Positions 1 through 6,210 of a stretch of 7,113 nt of DNA are shown here, in pieces. Source of the stretch: Candidatus Zhuqueibacterota bacterium 4484_87 (GTDB lineage Bacteria > Zhuqueibacterota > Zhuqueibacteria > Thermofontimicrobiales > Thermofontimicrobiaceae); NCBI GenBank assembly GCA_002085355.1, contig NATN01000146.1, positions 1 through 7,113 on the forward strand, in the 5' to 3' direction. A program made the position numbers and the translations under genes. Positions within the stretch are counted from its first letter, which is position 1. The number at the start of each line of letters is the position of its first letter. The notes beneath the pieces were generated by a model, which did no database searches, was not told where the DNA came from, and worked only from the letters and a program-made list of their open reading frames with translations.

Positions 1-861
1 CATTTCATTGATAATAAAATCAAAAAAAACACATCTTACAGATTGCATTATCAATTGTGGAAATTAATTGAGTATGAACGAGATCCTTTGCCAAATATAA
101 TTCTTGGCGATTCTCGCGCACTTTATATCAAGCCAAGGGAAATTTATAAATTCTCTAATGAAAAATATTTCAATTTTGCTTATGGAGGCGGTACGCTCAG
201 CGAAATTATTGATACTTTTTGGTATTGCACAAAAAAGGTTAAATTGAAAAATGTATATATCGATATCAATTTCAACAGATATAATGCAATTGAAACAAGA
301 AATCGCTTCGTAAATGCTAAAAATATCACCCAAAATTTTCTCGGATATGCCTTCAATAAAACGACGTTTTTGGCGTTATACTACAATCTTCGTGGGAAGT
401 TTGTCAATAAAAATTTTCGAATTGGTAAACCTAAATTTGACAAAGAGAAATTCTGGCAGAAAAAATTGCATGAAACTGCAAAATATTTTTACTCAAAATA
501 TGTGTACCCGGAAAAATATCATACCGAATTAAAAAAAATCGCTTCCTATTGCAAAAAAAACAATATCAAATTAGTTTTCTTCATACCCCCGATACACGTT
601 GACCTTCAAAATTTTATAAAAAAATATGAGCTGGAAGAAAAAAATAAACAATTTAAAATGGATTTAGCTGAATTGGGTGAAGTTTTTGATTTTAACGTTG
701 ACAATAAGTTGACAGAAAATGTGGACAATTTTGTGGACCCTCTTCATGTAGACGATCAAAACGGAGTAATCGTCCCTGAAGTCTGGGGAAATCAAATTCA
801 TTATTCCCGATTGATAATTGGCAAGTCAACATTTTCAAAAAAATTTCAAGTCAAAAATTAG
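1..861 (+). CDS. SGNH-hydrolase-like (DltD/AlgJ-type) protein, 5' partial
   Basis: The frame is open from the first base of the window to the TAG at 859-861, so the N-terminus lies off the left edge. The TTG at 43 is only the first start-like codon in view. Seen: an N-terminal ILGDSR block with GDS at 106-114, the usual place of the SGNH nucleophile serine; a later NFAYGGG block; and a C-terminal DPLH (736-747), the D-x-x-H catalytic pair of the fold. Strands such as NVYIDINF and IKLVFFIPP fit its alpha/beta core. Known of the family: such proteins often sit beside MBOAT acyltransferases and add or remove acyl groups on surface polysaccharides. Inferred: a similar envelope role, with an N-terminal membrane anchor and perhaps an MBOAT gene just upstream, both unseen. 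It is more A/T-rich than the rest of the window. Substrate unknown. Confidence 0.75.
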   Translation, partial: HFIDNKIKKNTSYRLHYQLWKLIEYERDPLPNIILGDSRALYIKPREIYKFSNEKYFNFAYGGGTLSEIIDTFWYCTKKVKLKNVYIDINFNRYNAIETRNRFVNAKNITQNFLGYAFNKTTFLALYYNLRGKFVNKNFRIGKPKFDKEKFWQKKLHETAKYFYSKYVYPEKYHTELKKIASYCKKNNIKLVFFIPPIHVDLQNFIKKYELEEKNKQFKMDLAELGEVFDFNVDNKLTENVDNFVDPLHVDDQNGVIVPEVWGNQIHYSRLIIGKSTFSKKFQVKN

Positions 862-933
862 TGCACGATGCAAAGTGCAGCTTAACGCGCTCTTAAATGC
901 TACCCGTAAGACTCAAACATGAACGAATTCGTA

Positions 934-966
934 AACCTTGCGAAGATTTGTAGTCTTCGCAAGGTT
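934..966. terminator. Perfect 13-bp hairpin between convergent genes
   Basis: The arms AACCTTGCGAAGA (934-946) and TCTTCGCAAGGTT (954-966) are exact reverse complements around the 7-nt loop TTTGTAG. The hairpin lies between the SGNH-like gene (ends 861, +) and the SPFH gene (ends 988, -), where a bidirectional terminator would be expected. No T-run follows on either strand, so it is not a classical intrinsic terminator. It could be a 3'-end-stabilising stem or a copy of a dispersed palindromic repeat. The rest of 862-987 holds no gene; a 10-bp palindrome ACGAATTCGT lies at 923-932. Confidence 0.45.
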
Positions 967-987
967 ATGCCCCCCAATTAAGAATAT

Positions 988-1986
988 CTATTTCACCTTT
1001 CCCACACCTTCTAACATCTCTTTTATTCCGCCCAGCGAGCTTAACACTCCGCTCGCTTCAAAGGGCAGAAAAACTGTTTTTGTTTTATCGCCGCTAACCA
1101 TCTCTTTGAGCGCATCGATGTATTTCAGAGCAATGAGGTAATTTGACGGATCGCCGCCGGATTGAGAGATGGCTTCTGTGACGCGCGTAATTGCACGTGC
1201 TTCAGCTTCGGCAACTTTGATGCGTGCGATGGCTTCCCCCTCGGCCGACAAAATCGATGCTTGTTTTTCGCCTTCCGCGCGATTGATGGCTGCTTCTTTA
1301 TCCCCTTCAGCAGCCAAAATTGCAGATTTTTTCTCCCCTTCGGCCTGCAAAATTGCTGCCCGGCGATCACGTTCTGCGCGCATTTGTTTTTCCATAGCAG
1401 CCTGGACATCCGCCGGCGGAGTGATGTCCTGCAACTCAACGCGGTTAACTTTAACTCCCCACTTATCTGTCGCTTCATCGAGAATCATTTTCAATTTTTT
1501 GTTTATCGTATCCCGCGAAACCAAACTTTCATCCAGATCAAGCTCACCGATCACATTTCGCAGCGTGGTCTGGGTCAGTTTCTCAATGGCGTCGGGCAAA
1601 TTGGCGACCTCGTACACCGCCTTTGCCGGATGCGTGATCTGAAAGTAAACCAGCGCATCGATTTCAATGGAGACATTGTCTTTTGTGATGACATTCTGAC
1701 GCGGAAAATCATACACCGTTTCGCGCAGATCAATGCGGCTGGTGCGGCGAGTTGTGATGTAAGTTGTCTGCCCCGAAACATCGCGAGTGACGTAGCGCCA
1801 ATCGATATCCCGCGCTCTGTCAAAAATAGGCCAAATGATATTTACTCCGCTCTCCAGGGTTCTGTTGTATTTCCCCAAACGTTCGATAATCATCGTTTCT
1901 GCCTGGCGAACAATGACGATGCCTTTAATGGCAAAAATAACAATCAAAACCACAAAAATCAGAATAATTACAAAAATCGGATCCAT
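988..1986 (-). CDS. qmcA: SPFH/stomatin-like membrane protein (QmcA type)
   Basis: The 332-residue protein has the standard QmcA/stomatin plan. An N-terminal membrane anchor (about residues 4-26) is followed by an SPFH/Band 7 domain (about 25-195) with family blocks ERLGKYNRTLESGVN, TKDNVSIEIDALVYF, LRNVIGELDLDE and WGVKVNRVELQDITPP. A charged, alanine-rich helix made of 11-residue units follows (about 210-264), then a C-terminal YLIALKYIDAL segment. Length is typical. The ATG at 1986 has a strong Shine-Dalgarno (GGAGGAAG) just upstream and opens directly into the membrane segment. The NfeD gene ends 17 nt upstream, the usual NfeD-SPFH pairing. Known: SPFH proteins form large membrane-bound oligomers that organise microdomains and can modulate membrane proteases. 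Inferred: the same role here. Nothing looks broken. Confidence 0.93.
   Translation of the reverse strand: MDPIFVIILIFVVLIVIFAIKGIVIVRQAETMIIERLGKYNRTLESGVNIIWPIFDRARDIDWRYVTRDVSGQTTYITTRRTSRIDLRETVYDFPRQNVITKDNVSIEIDALVYFQITHPAKAVYEVANLPDAIEKLTQTTLRNVIGELDLDESLVSRDTINKKLKMILDEATDKWGVKVNRVELQDITPPADVQAAMEKQMRAERDRRAAILQAEGEKKSAILAAEGDKEAAINRAEGEKQASILSAEGEAIARIKVAEAEARAITRVTEAISQSGGDPSNYLIALKYIDALKEMVSGDKTKTVFLPFEASGVLSSLGGIKEMLEGVGKVK
1195..1359 (-). repeat. Five 11-residue (33-nt) repeats in the SPFH gene
   Basis: Residues about 210-264 fall into five units of 11 residues: AAILQAEGEKK, SAILAAEGDKE, AAINRAEGEKQ, ASILSAEGEAI and ARIKVAEAEAR. Each has a small/hydrophobic start and an AEG or AEA centre. 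A hendecad period predicts a long, slightly right-handed coiled coil, as known for the oligomerising helix of SPFH proteins. The DNA shows the 33-nt period with substitutions, so this is protein-level repetition and not a recent tandem duplication. Confidence 0.8.
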
Positions 1987-2003
1987 TTTATCTTCCTCCT
2001 CTA

Positions 2004-2438
2004 TTAATTTTGAGCAACAAAAGCAGTCGCCCCTTCAATGCGGACAACTTTCACCAATTTACCGGCTTCAATTATTTCGCCATTTTCACTTCTTGCACGC
2101 CAATCCTCTCCGCCGATCTGCACTCTTCCCTGATTTTCTGCGTTGTCGATTTTTGCAATCACTTTAGCTGTACGTCCAATCAAGCCGTGCACGTTAGTGC
2201 GCAAAGGATCGTCAAAACGATAAAAATATTTTTTCAACAGCGGTCTGATAGTGAAAAATACGAATAAAGTCGCAACAGCAAACACCAAAAGCTGCAACCG
2301 AAAACTGAGCCCTATCGCAGCAAAAAGTGTCGTGATAACCCCGGCGAAACCAAAACTCGCAACTACAAATCCCGGTGTAAAAATTTCCAAAATGAATAGA
2401 ATGAGACTGATAATCAACCAAAAATGCCACCATTCCAT
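2004..2438 (-). CDS. Short NfeD family membrane protein
   Basis: The 144-residue protein has three hydrophobic segments (about residues 5-22, 26-44 and 48-66). They include the family-typical ILEIFTPGF hairpin and a glycine-rich second helix. A soluble C-terminal beta domain follows (about 83-142: GLIGRTAKVI, GRVQIGGEDWRAR, AGKLVKVVRIEG), the OB-fold of NfeD. The ClpP-like serine-protease domain of long NfeD proteins is absent, so this is the short class, and its length is normal. The start at 2438 has the Shine-Dalgarno AAAGGAGAG a few bases upstream. It lies 17 nt before the SPFH gene and is surely co-transcribed with it, like E. coli ybbJ-ybbK. Known: NfeD partners SPFH proteins in membrane microdomains. 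The exact activity is unknown. Confidence 0.9.
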   Translation of the reverse strand: MEWWHFWLIISLILFILEIFTPGFVVASFGFAGVITTLFAAIGLSFRLQLLVFAVATLFVFFTIRPLLKKYFYRFDDPLRTNVHGLIGRTAKVIAKIDNAENQGRVQIGGEDWRARSENGEIIEAGKLVKVVRIEGATAFVAQN

Positions 2439-2475
2439 GTATCTCTCCTTTCATATTTTTTTACTACAGATTCCG

Positions 2476-2525
2476 AAAAAAAACAGAGATTTTGTTTTAC
2501 ATTGCTATAATCTAATAAATCTCTG
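2476..2525 (-). terminator. Terminator-like hairpin in the nfeD leader
   Basis: On the minus strand the arm CAGAGATTT (2525-2517) is complementary to AAATCTCTG (2492-2484), and eight Ts (2483-2476) follow at once. The stem-plus-T-run layout is that of an intrinsic terminator reading toward nfeD. Against this, the loop is long (24 nt) and the stem is only 9 bp with few G/C pairs. It lies downstream of the better terminator at 2554-2600 and 38 nt before the nfeD ATG. It is either a second, backup terminator of the Memo-AMMECR1 transcript or part of the nfeD leader. Confidence 0.35.
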
Positions 2526-2553
2526 CCCTTACCGCGCCTCTGTAGCTAATAAC

Positions 2554-2600
2554 AAAAAAGCTTCTCCGCCAACCACAACAGTCATTGGCAAGAAGCTTTT
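2554..2600 (-). terminator. Intrinsic terminator after the Memo-AMMECR1 gene
   Basis: Reading the minus strand, AAAAGCTTCT (2600-2591) pairs with AGAAGCTTTT (2565-2556). The stem extends by TTGGC/GCCAA (2585-2589 with 2568-2572) across a small internal loop, leaving a loop of about 12 nt. The T-run (2559-2554) follows. It starts about 40 nt after the TGA at 2640-2642 of the Memo-AMMECR1 gene, the right place and strand for a Rho-independent terminator. It therefore separates that gene from the nfeD-SPFH operon. Confidence 0.8.
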
Positions 2601-2639
2601 CCTCAAAATCAAATTTCACTTATTTTTCTCAAATTTTCT

Positions 2640-4148
2640 TCATTCATGAAAAACATCCGCTGAAAAAATCTTAATTTTTGTCCCGTCCTCTTTCCATGCG
2701 TCACGCGGCAGACCCGCTTTCTGACAGGTGTGTTCCAGAAACGTCTCTCTGTCCCACCCATATTCCGTCGCTACCTGCGGCAGCAAAAGCCCGCTGTTCA
2801 TACCGCGCTCGATGATAATGCCATGTTTACCTACTTCAATTTCACTAATATCTTTGATTTCGCGAATTGGCGTAAGCACGGAAATTTCAATTTCTAAATC
2901 ATCAAATTCATCAGGGGTCACTGGTTCAAAACGCGGATCGCGAAAAGCAGCGGCTTGCGCCATATCGATAATCGTTTCCTCGAGCGGTTTGAATGCAAAA
3001 ACATAGCCAATGCAGCCTCTCAGCATACCCCGCTTATTGAGCGTTACAAAGGCGCCACGCTTTTCTTTGAATACGGGAAATTTGAAGTCAGGTTTCGGCG
3101 GCTCTTTTCCGTCGAGCACCAACTTTATCGTTCTGCGAGCTATTTTGAGCAATTCTTTTTTCTCTTCATCAGTGAGACCGCTTTCCACACCCACCTTTTT
3201 CTCCTTCTTTTGCGTAGTTTTTTTATAAATTGCCACTGCGCCATAGCCAACAACATAACCGCCTTTTGAATGCATCACATCATTTGAATTTGTTTGAAAA
3301 ATAATTTTGGCAGCGTCTGCTCCAAGATTTTTTGCCACAATCTCCGCAACCACAATTCCTCCGGCGCCGCATGCCATGAGTTTTTCGCTGTTGAAGCCGC
3401 GCAGCAATTTTTCCGGCTCCAGCTCAATAATTTGTTGCAAGGTTTTGTTATCCGTAGCTACGCAATCTTCATAGGAATAGCCGTGATACAAGTCACTGCT
3501 CGCAACAATCAGCACGTGCTTGCCTTTGACAGCATTTGTGATGGCATCAGCAAGTTTCTTGCAATTTTCCCAGGAATAATCCCACAGCACAATGGGTACA
3601 ATTTTCAAATCAGAAATCACGGTCTGCAAAAACGGAAGCTGAATTTCCAGCGAGTGTTCTTTCCTGTGTCCTTCCCATGTAAATCGAAATGATTCATCAT
3701 AATCAATTATGGCATTGGCGATTTCTTTGTTCACAGGAACAACCCCCAATGGCGTTTCGTAGCCATCGAGATTAAAAACCGATGCGCCGTGAAATGCTTC
3801 GTGGTGGCTGGGAGCAAGCACAATGACAGCGTCGTACTTATTGCCTTGAACCTGCTTGTAGGAGTGCGCCGCCGTGAAGCCGGAATAAGCATATCCGGCA
3901 TGCGGCGAGATTAATGCGACAATTTCACCATCAATATCTGATAGTTTCGCATTTTCGAGAAAATATGAAACTTCACTGCGCAATTGATCCGGGTCTCCGG
4001 GATACCAAGTTCCCGCTACAACTGCTTTTCTGATATTTTGCAATTCCATATTCTTTTTCTCGACCTCCTTGTTGGGTTGCGATTTACATTGCAGAGAAGA
4101 AATCAATATGAAAATAAAACAAACAGCAGCTAATCGTAAAGGTTTCAT
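2640..4148 (-). CDS. amrB: AmmeMemoRadiSam protein B-protein A fusion (Memo + AMMECR1), exported
   Basis: 502 residues with three parts. Residues 1-33 are a signal-peptide-like start: K2/R5, a hydrophobic run 6-19, then SLQC with Cys21. This resembles a lipoprotein signal, although Gln before the Cys is not the classic lipobox. Residues about 36-310 are a Memo domain (protein B) that keeps all metal-site positions known from MEMO1: H83 (SPHAGYAYSG), H115/H116 (PSHH), D219 and H222 (SSDLYHG) and C260. After a charged linker, residues about 322-502 are an AMMECR1 domain (protein A) with LRGCIGY (376-382), DPRF (404-407) and GLLLPQVA. Known: Memo, AMMECR1 and a radical SAM enzyme co-occur as the AmmeMemoRadiSam system; Memo resembles class III extradiol dioxygenases. 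The reaction here is not readable from sequence. The ATG at 4148 has AAGGGAAG upstream, and a second start is possible at 4049. The radical SAM partner lies 260 bp upstream on the same strand. Confidence 0.92.
   Translation of the reverse strand: MKPLRLAAVCFIFILISSLQCKSQPNKEVEKKNMELQNIRKAVVAGTWYPGDPDQLRSEVSYFLENAKLSDIDGEIVALISPHAGYAYSGFTAAHSYKQVQGNKYDAVIVLAPSHHEAFHGASVFNLDGYETPLGVVPVNKEIANAIIDYDESFRFTWEGHRKEHSLEIQLPFLQTVISDLKIVPIVLWDYSWENCKKLADAITNAVKGKHVLIVASSDLYHGYSYEDCVATDNKTLQQIIELEPEKLLRGFNSEKLMACGAGGIVVAEIVAKNLGADAAKIIFQTNSNDVMHSKGGYVVGYGAVAIYKKTTQKKEKKVGVESGLTDEEKKELLKIARRTIKLVLDGKEPPKPDFKFPVFKEKRGAFVTLNKRGMLRGCIGYVFAFKPLEETIIDMAQAAAFRDPRFEPVTPDEFDDLEIEISVLTPIREIKDISEIEVGKHGIIIERGMNSGLLLPQVATEYGWDRETFLEHTCQKAGLPRDAWKEDGTKIKIFSADVFHE
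4047..4070 (-). promoter_or_regulatory. Consensus Shine-Dalgarno and internal ATG in the Memo gene
   Basis: On the minus strand a full Shine-Dalgarno core AAGGAGGT (4070-4063) lies inside the reading frame, 13 nt before the in-frame ATG at 4049-4047 (Met34). Met34 is where a cytosolic Memo protein would be expected to begin (MELQNIRKAVVAG), just after the export signal. The spacing is longer than the usual 5-9 nt, which lowers its expected strength. It may drive a second, signal-less product, or be chance from Lys-Glu-Val codons. Confidence 0.35.
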
Positions 4149-4240
4149 TTTTCTTCCCTTAATTTTTTATAGGAAGTGCCAAAAACATTAATTTTTATTC
4201 AAACTTTTTTAATTCCAATGAACTTTTTGAAATTGCTATT

Positions 4241-4390
4241 ACCACGAAAGGGACAAAATTCACGAAGTTTTTTCACAGAAATTAAATGACTCCCATTTTT
4301 TTCTCGAAACAACAAACGCAAAACTCGAAACTTTAATTCACTAATCAAACTTCAGTTGAACTTCGTGCCTTTCGTGTGCTTCGTAGTTAT
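4241..4390. repeat. TTCGTG/CACGAA repeat element between rSAM and Memo genes
   Basis: The 260-bp gap 4149-4408 has no gene. Its right end carries three 9-nt units, CTTCGTGCC, TTTCGTGTG and CTTCGTAGT (4361-4387). Its left part carries the inverted motif ACCACGAAAGG (4241-4251) and CACGAAG (4261-4267). CACGAAAGG (4243-4251) is exactly complementary to 4368-4376. Between them CTCGAAAC occurs twice, 21 nt apart (4303-4310, 4324-4331). The layout suggests a dispersed non-coding repeat of a kind seen in many environmental bacterial genomes. No convincing promoter or T-run terminator was found in the gap. Confidence 0.55.
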
Positions 4391-4408
4391 ATTTTTTTAT
4401 ATTATCTT

Positions 4409-5548
4409 TTAATGCCAAATTCCCGAAATAGAAGACTTGCAAAACTTACATTTTCCCTTGTTATCAATATTATTTTCCAGAATTTGATAACCAATACGCC
4501 GAATGACCGGTTTTTTGCAATTGGGACAATAAGTATTTTCGCCTTCATGACCTGGTACATTGCCAATGTAGGCGTAATGCAAGCCCGCATCCAGGGCAAT
4601 ATTTCTCGCTTTTTCCAGTGTTTTCACCGGAGTTGGCGGTAAATTCTTCAATCGATAAACCGGATAAAAACGGGAAAAATGCAGCGGCACATCCGGGCCC
4701 AATTCGTTGTAAATCCAACTGCACATTTTTTTCAAATCTGCTGTCTGATCATTCAGCGTCGGAATAATAAGATAAACAATTTCCGTCCACATATTTTCGT
4801 TTTTTAGCAAGACCAGCGTGTCCAGCACTGGCTTCAATTTCCCGGCGACAATTTTTTTGTAAAAATCTTCAGTGAACGCCTTCAAATCGACTTTCACGGC
4901 GTCCAGCACTTTGCACAGATCCCGCATGGGTTCAGCCTGAATGTAGCCGTTGCTAATCATCACGCTGCGGACGCCTTTGTCGTGTCCAGCTTCAGCACAA
5001 TCTTCCATGTACTCGGTGAAAATTACCGGCTCATTGTAGGTGTAAGCGATCGATTCGGCCCCGGCGTTTTTAGCGTAACGAGCCACGTCCTTGGGAAATA
5101 ATTTATAGCTGCGAATCTGATCTGGTCGGGCCTGGGAAATTTCCCAATTCTGGCAGAATTTGCACAACACGTTACAGCCGGCTGTGGCGATGGAAAAAGC
5201 CGTGGTTCCTGGCAAAAAGTGGAACAGAGGTTTCTTTTCAATGGGATCGACATTTGCGCTCACCGCCCTGCCGTAAACCAGCGTGTAATATTTTCCGCCA
5301 TGATTTTCTCGCACGCCGCAGTAGCCCGTCTCCTGATCGTCGATGACGCATTCTCTGGGACAAAGTTTACATTTGATGCGCCGATTGGGAAGTTTTTCGT
5401 AATAGCGCGCTTCCCGGCGAAAAATATCGTCCTTCTTTACTGCGGCAAAACCAGACTCCGCGCTAAAAATCAGATTTGCCCCCACACAGGCTCCGGAAAA
5501 CCCGGCACTGGCTTTTAAAAATTCCCTTCTGGAAATTATTGTCTTCAT
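4409..5548 (-). CDS. amrS: AmmeMemoRadiSam radical SAM enzyme with Tat signal
   Basis: 379 residues. The radical SAM cluster motif CNVLCKFC (C125, C129, C132; CxxxCxxC) and the downstream YTYNEP and VKVDLKAF blocks match the COG1180-type radical SAM partner of Memo and AMMECR1. Ahead of it lie four cysteines (C60, C63, C67, C77; CKLCPREC...GYCGV). The C-terminus has two CxxC pairs (C341/C344, C367/C370), probably zinc-ribbon-like. The N-terminus is a near-perfect twin-arginine signal: SRREFLK (6-12), a small/hydrophobic stretch to about residue 30, then GFAA as a possible cleavage region. This adds about 40 residues to the catalytic protein and predicts export of a folded, cofactor-loaded enzyme. 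The ATG at 5548 begins 2 nt after the upstream stop with only a weak AGGTG site, suggesting translational coupling. Known: radical SAM enzymes cleave S-adenosylmethionine reductively. The substrate here is unknown. Confidence 0.93.
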   Translation of the reverse strand: MKTIISRREFLKASAGFSGACVGANLIFSAESGFAAVKKDDIFRREARYYEKLPNRRIKCKLCPRECVIDDQETGYCGVRENHGGKYYTLVYGRAVSANVDPIEKKPLFHFLPGTTAFSIATAGCNVLCKFCQNWEISQARPDQIRSYKLFPKDVARYAKNAGAESIAYTYNEPVIFTEYMEDCAEAGHDKGVRSVMISNGYIQAEPMRDLCKVLDAVKVDLKAFTEDFYKKIVAGKLKPVLDTLVLLKNENMWTEIVYLIIPTLNDQTADLKKMCSWIYNELGPDVPLHFSRFYPVYRLKNLPPTPVKTLEKARNIALDAGLHYAYIGNVPGHEGENTYCPNCKKPVIRRIGYQILENNIDNKGKCKFCKSSISGIWH

Positions 5549-5550
5549 TT

Positions 5551-6210
5551 TTACACCTGAATCAATTCGATTTTGCTCAAATCATCTGTTCCCAACCGAT
5601 GATTTTCATCAGCAGCAGTGCGAATATAAATCGGCTCTCTGCCCGCCTCTTTCAATGTGGGAAGGCCTTTTTCTTTCCTTTTCTCATCGATCAATTTCCA
5701 GGCATAGGCGTCCATTGCCACGCGATCCATGCCAACGATTATGCCATTGAAATTCCACGCCCATTGTGGCATGAAAGGCGGTCCTCCTTCATATTGTGCC
5801 GTTAATGCATCCGTAACTGTTAATCTCGTCTTTTTCCTGATTTCTGAAAACATATTCACATCAGCAATGTAAGGATCACCGAAAAAATCGTGATATTTGT
5901 TGGGATTGTGAATAGCGCCAAAAAAATTCTTCAGCGCATTAGTCATCCCCACGATGCCGTGATCTTTCAAAATAGGCACATTGACGATCGCAGTGCACTG
6001 TTCCACCAAAATATTGCTCAAAAAACTTCCGGCTTCGCCAAATTCATACAATCGTCTGGAATAACCCACCTGATCGTTGCCGTAGATTTTGAGCTTATTT
6101 CTGTTAGTTTGTATGCGATAGCCGGCTTTTTCCAGATCTCGATTGGCGCGGTCCCAGATGATGATGTTTTTTTCCGGCACACCTGCACTTTTCACCCCTT
6201 CGACAATAGC
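5551..6210 (-). other. DUF362 domain segment, N-terminally truncated
   Basis: The segment starts at AIVEGVKSAGVPEKNIIIWDR and includes VNVPILKDHGIVGMTNALKNFFG and NPNKYH, hallmark blocks of DUF362. It also has GMDRVAMDAYAWKLI and a C-terminal ADENHRLG region. About 220 residues are present; family members of this class usually have roughly 80-120 more at the front, including a signal sequence, which are replaced here by cytochrome sequence. DUF362 has no settled biochemical role. Its place 2 nt before the radical SAM gene points to a shared operon and task. Long A/T runs resemble the neighbouring genes, so this part belongs to the local genome. Confidence 0.85.

Noticed and set aside
43..45. 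TTG as the start of the SGNH-like gene
   Set aside because: The same frame is open to base 1 without a stop, and there is no Shine-Dalgarno ahead of it, so the gene is better called 5' partial.
1162..2007. A long open plus-strand frame (281 codons) opposite the SPFH gene
   Set aside because: It is antisense to a clear SPFH protein, with a Cys/Phe-rich product that reflects reverse-complemented codons. It has no Shine-Dalgarno and no family-like motifs.
2506..2511. A perfect TATAAT on the plus strand
   Set aside because: No fitting -35 lies 16-18 nt upstream and no plus-strand gene follows. It lies in the loop of the AT-rich hairpin, where such a match is easily chance.
4149..4240. Promoter for the Memo-AMMECR1 gene (minus strand TATAAA near 4165-4170)
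   Set aside because: A TATAAA is present but no reasonable -35 lies at the right distance. The AT-rich context makes such matches common.
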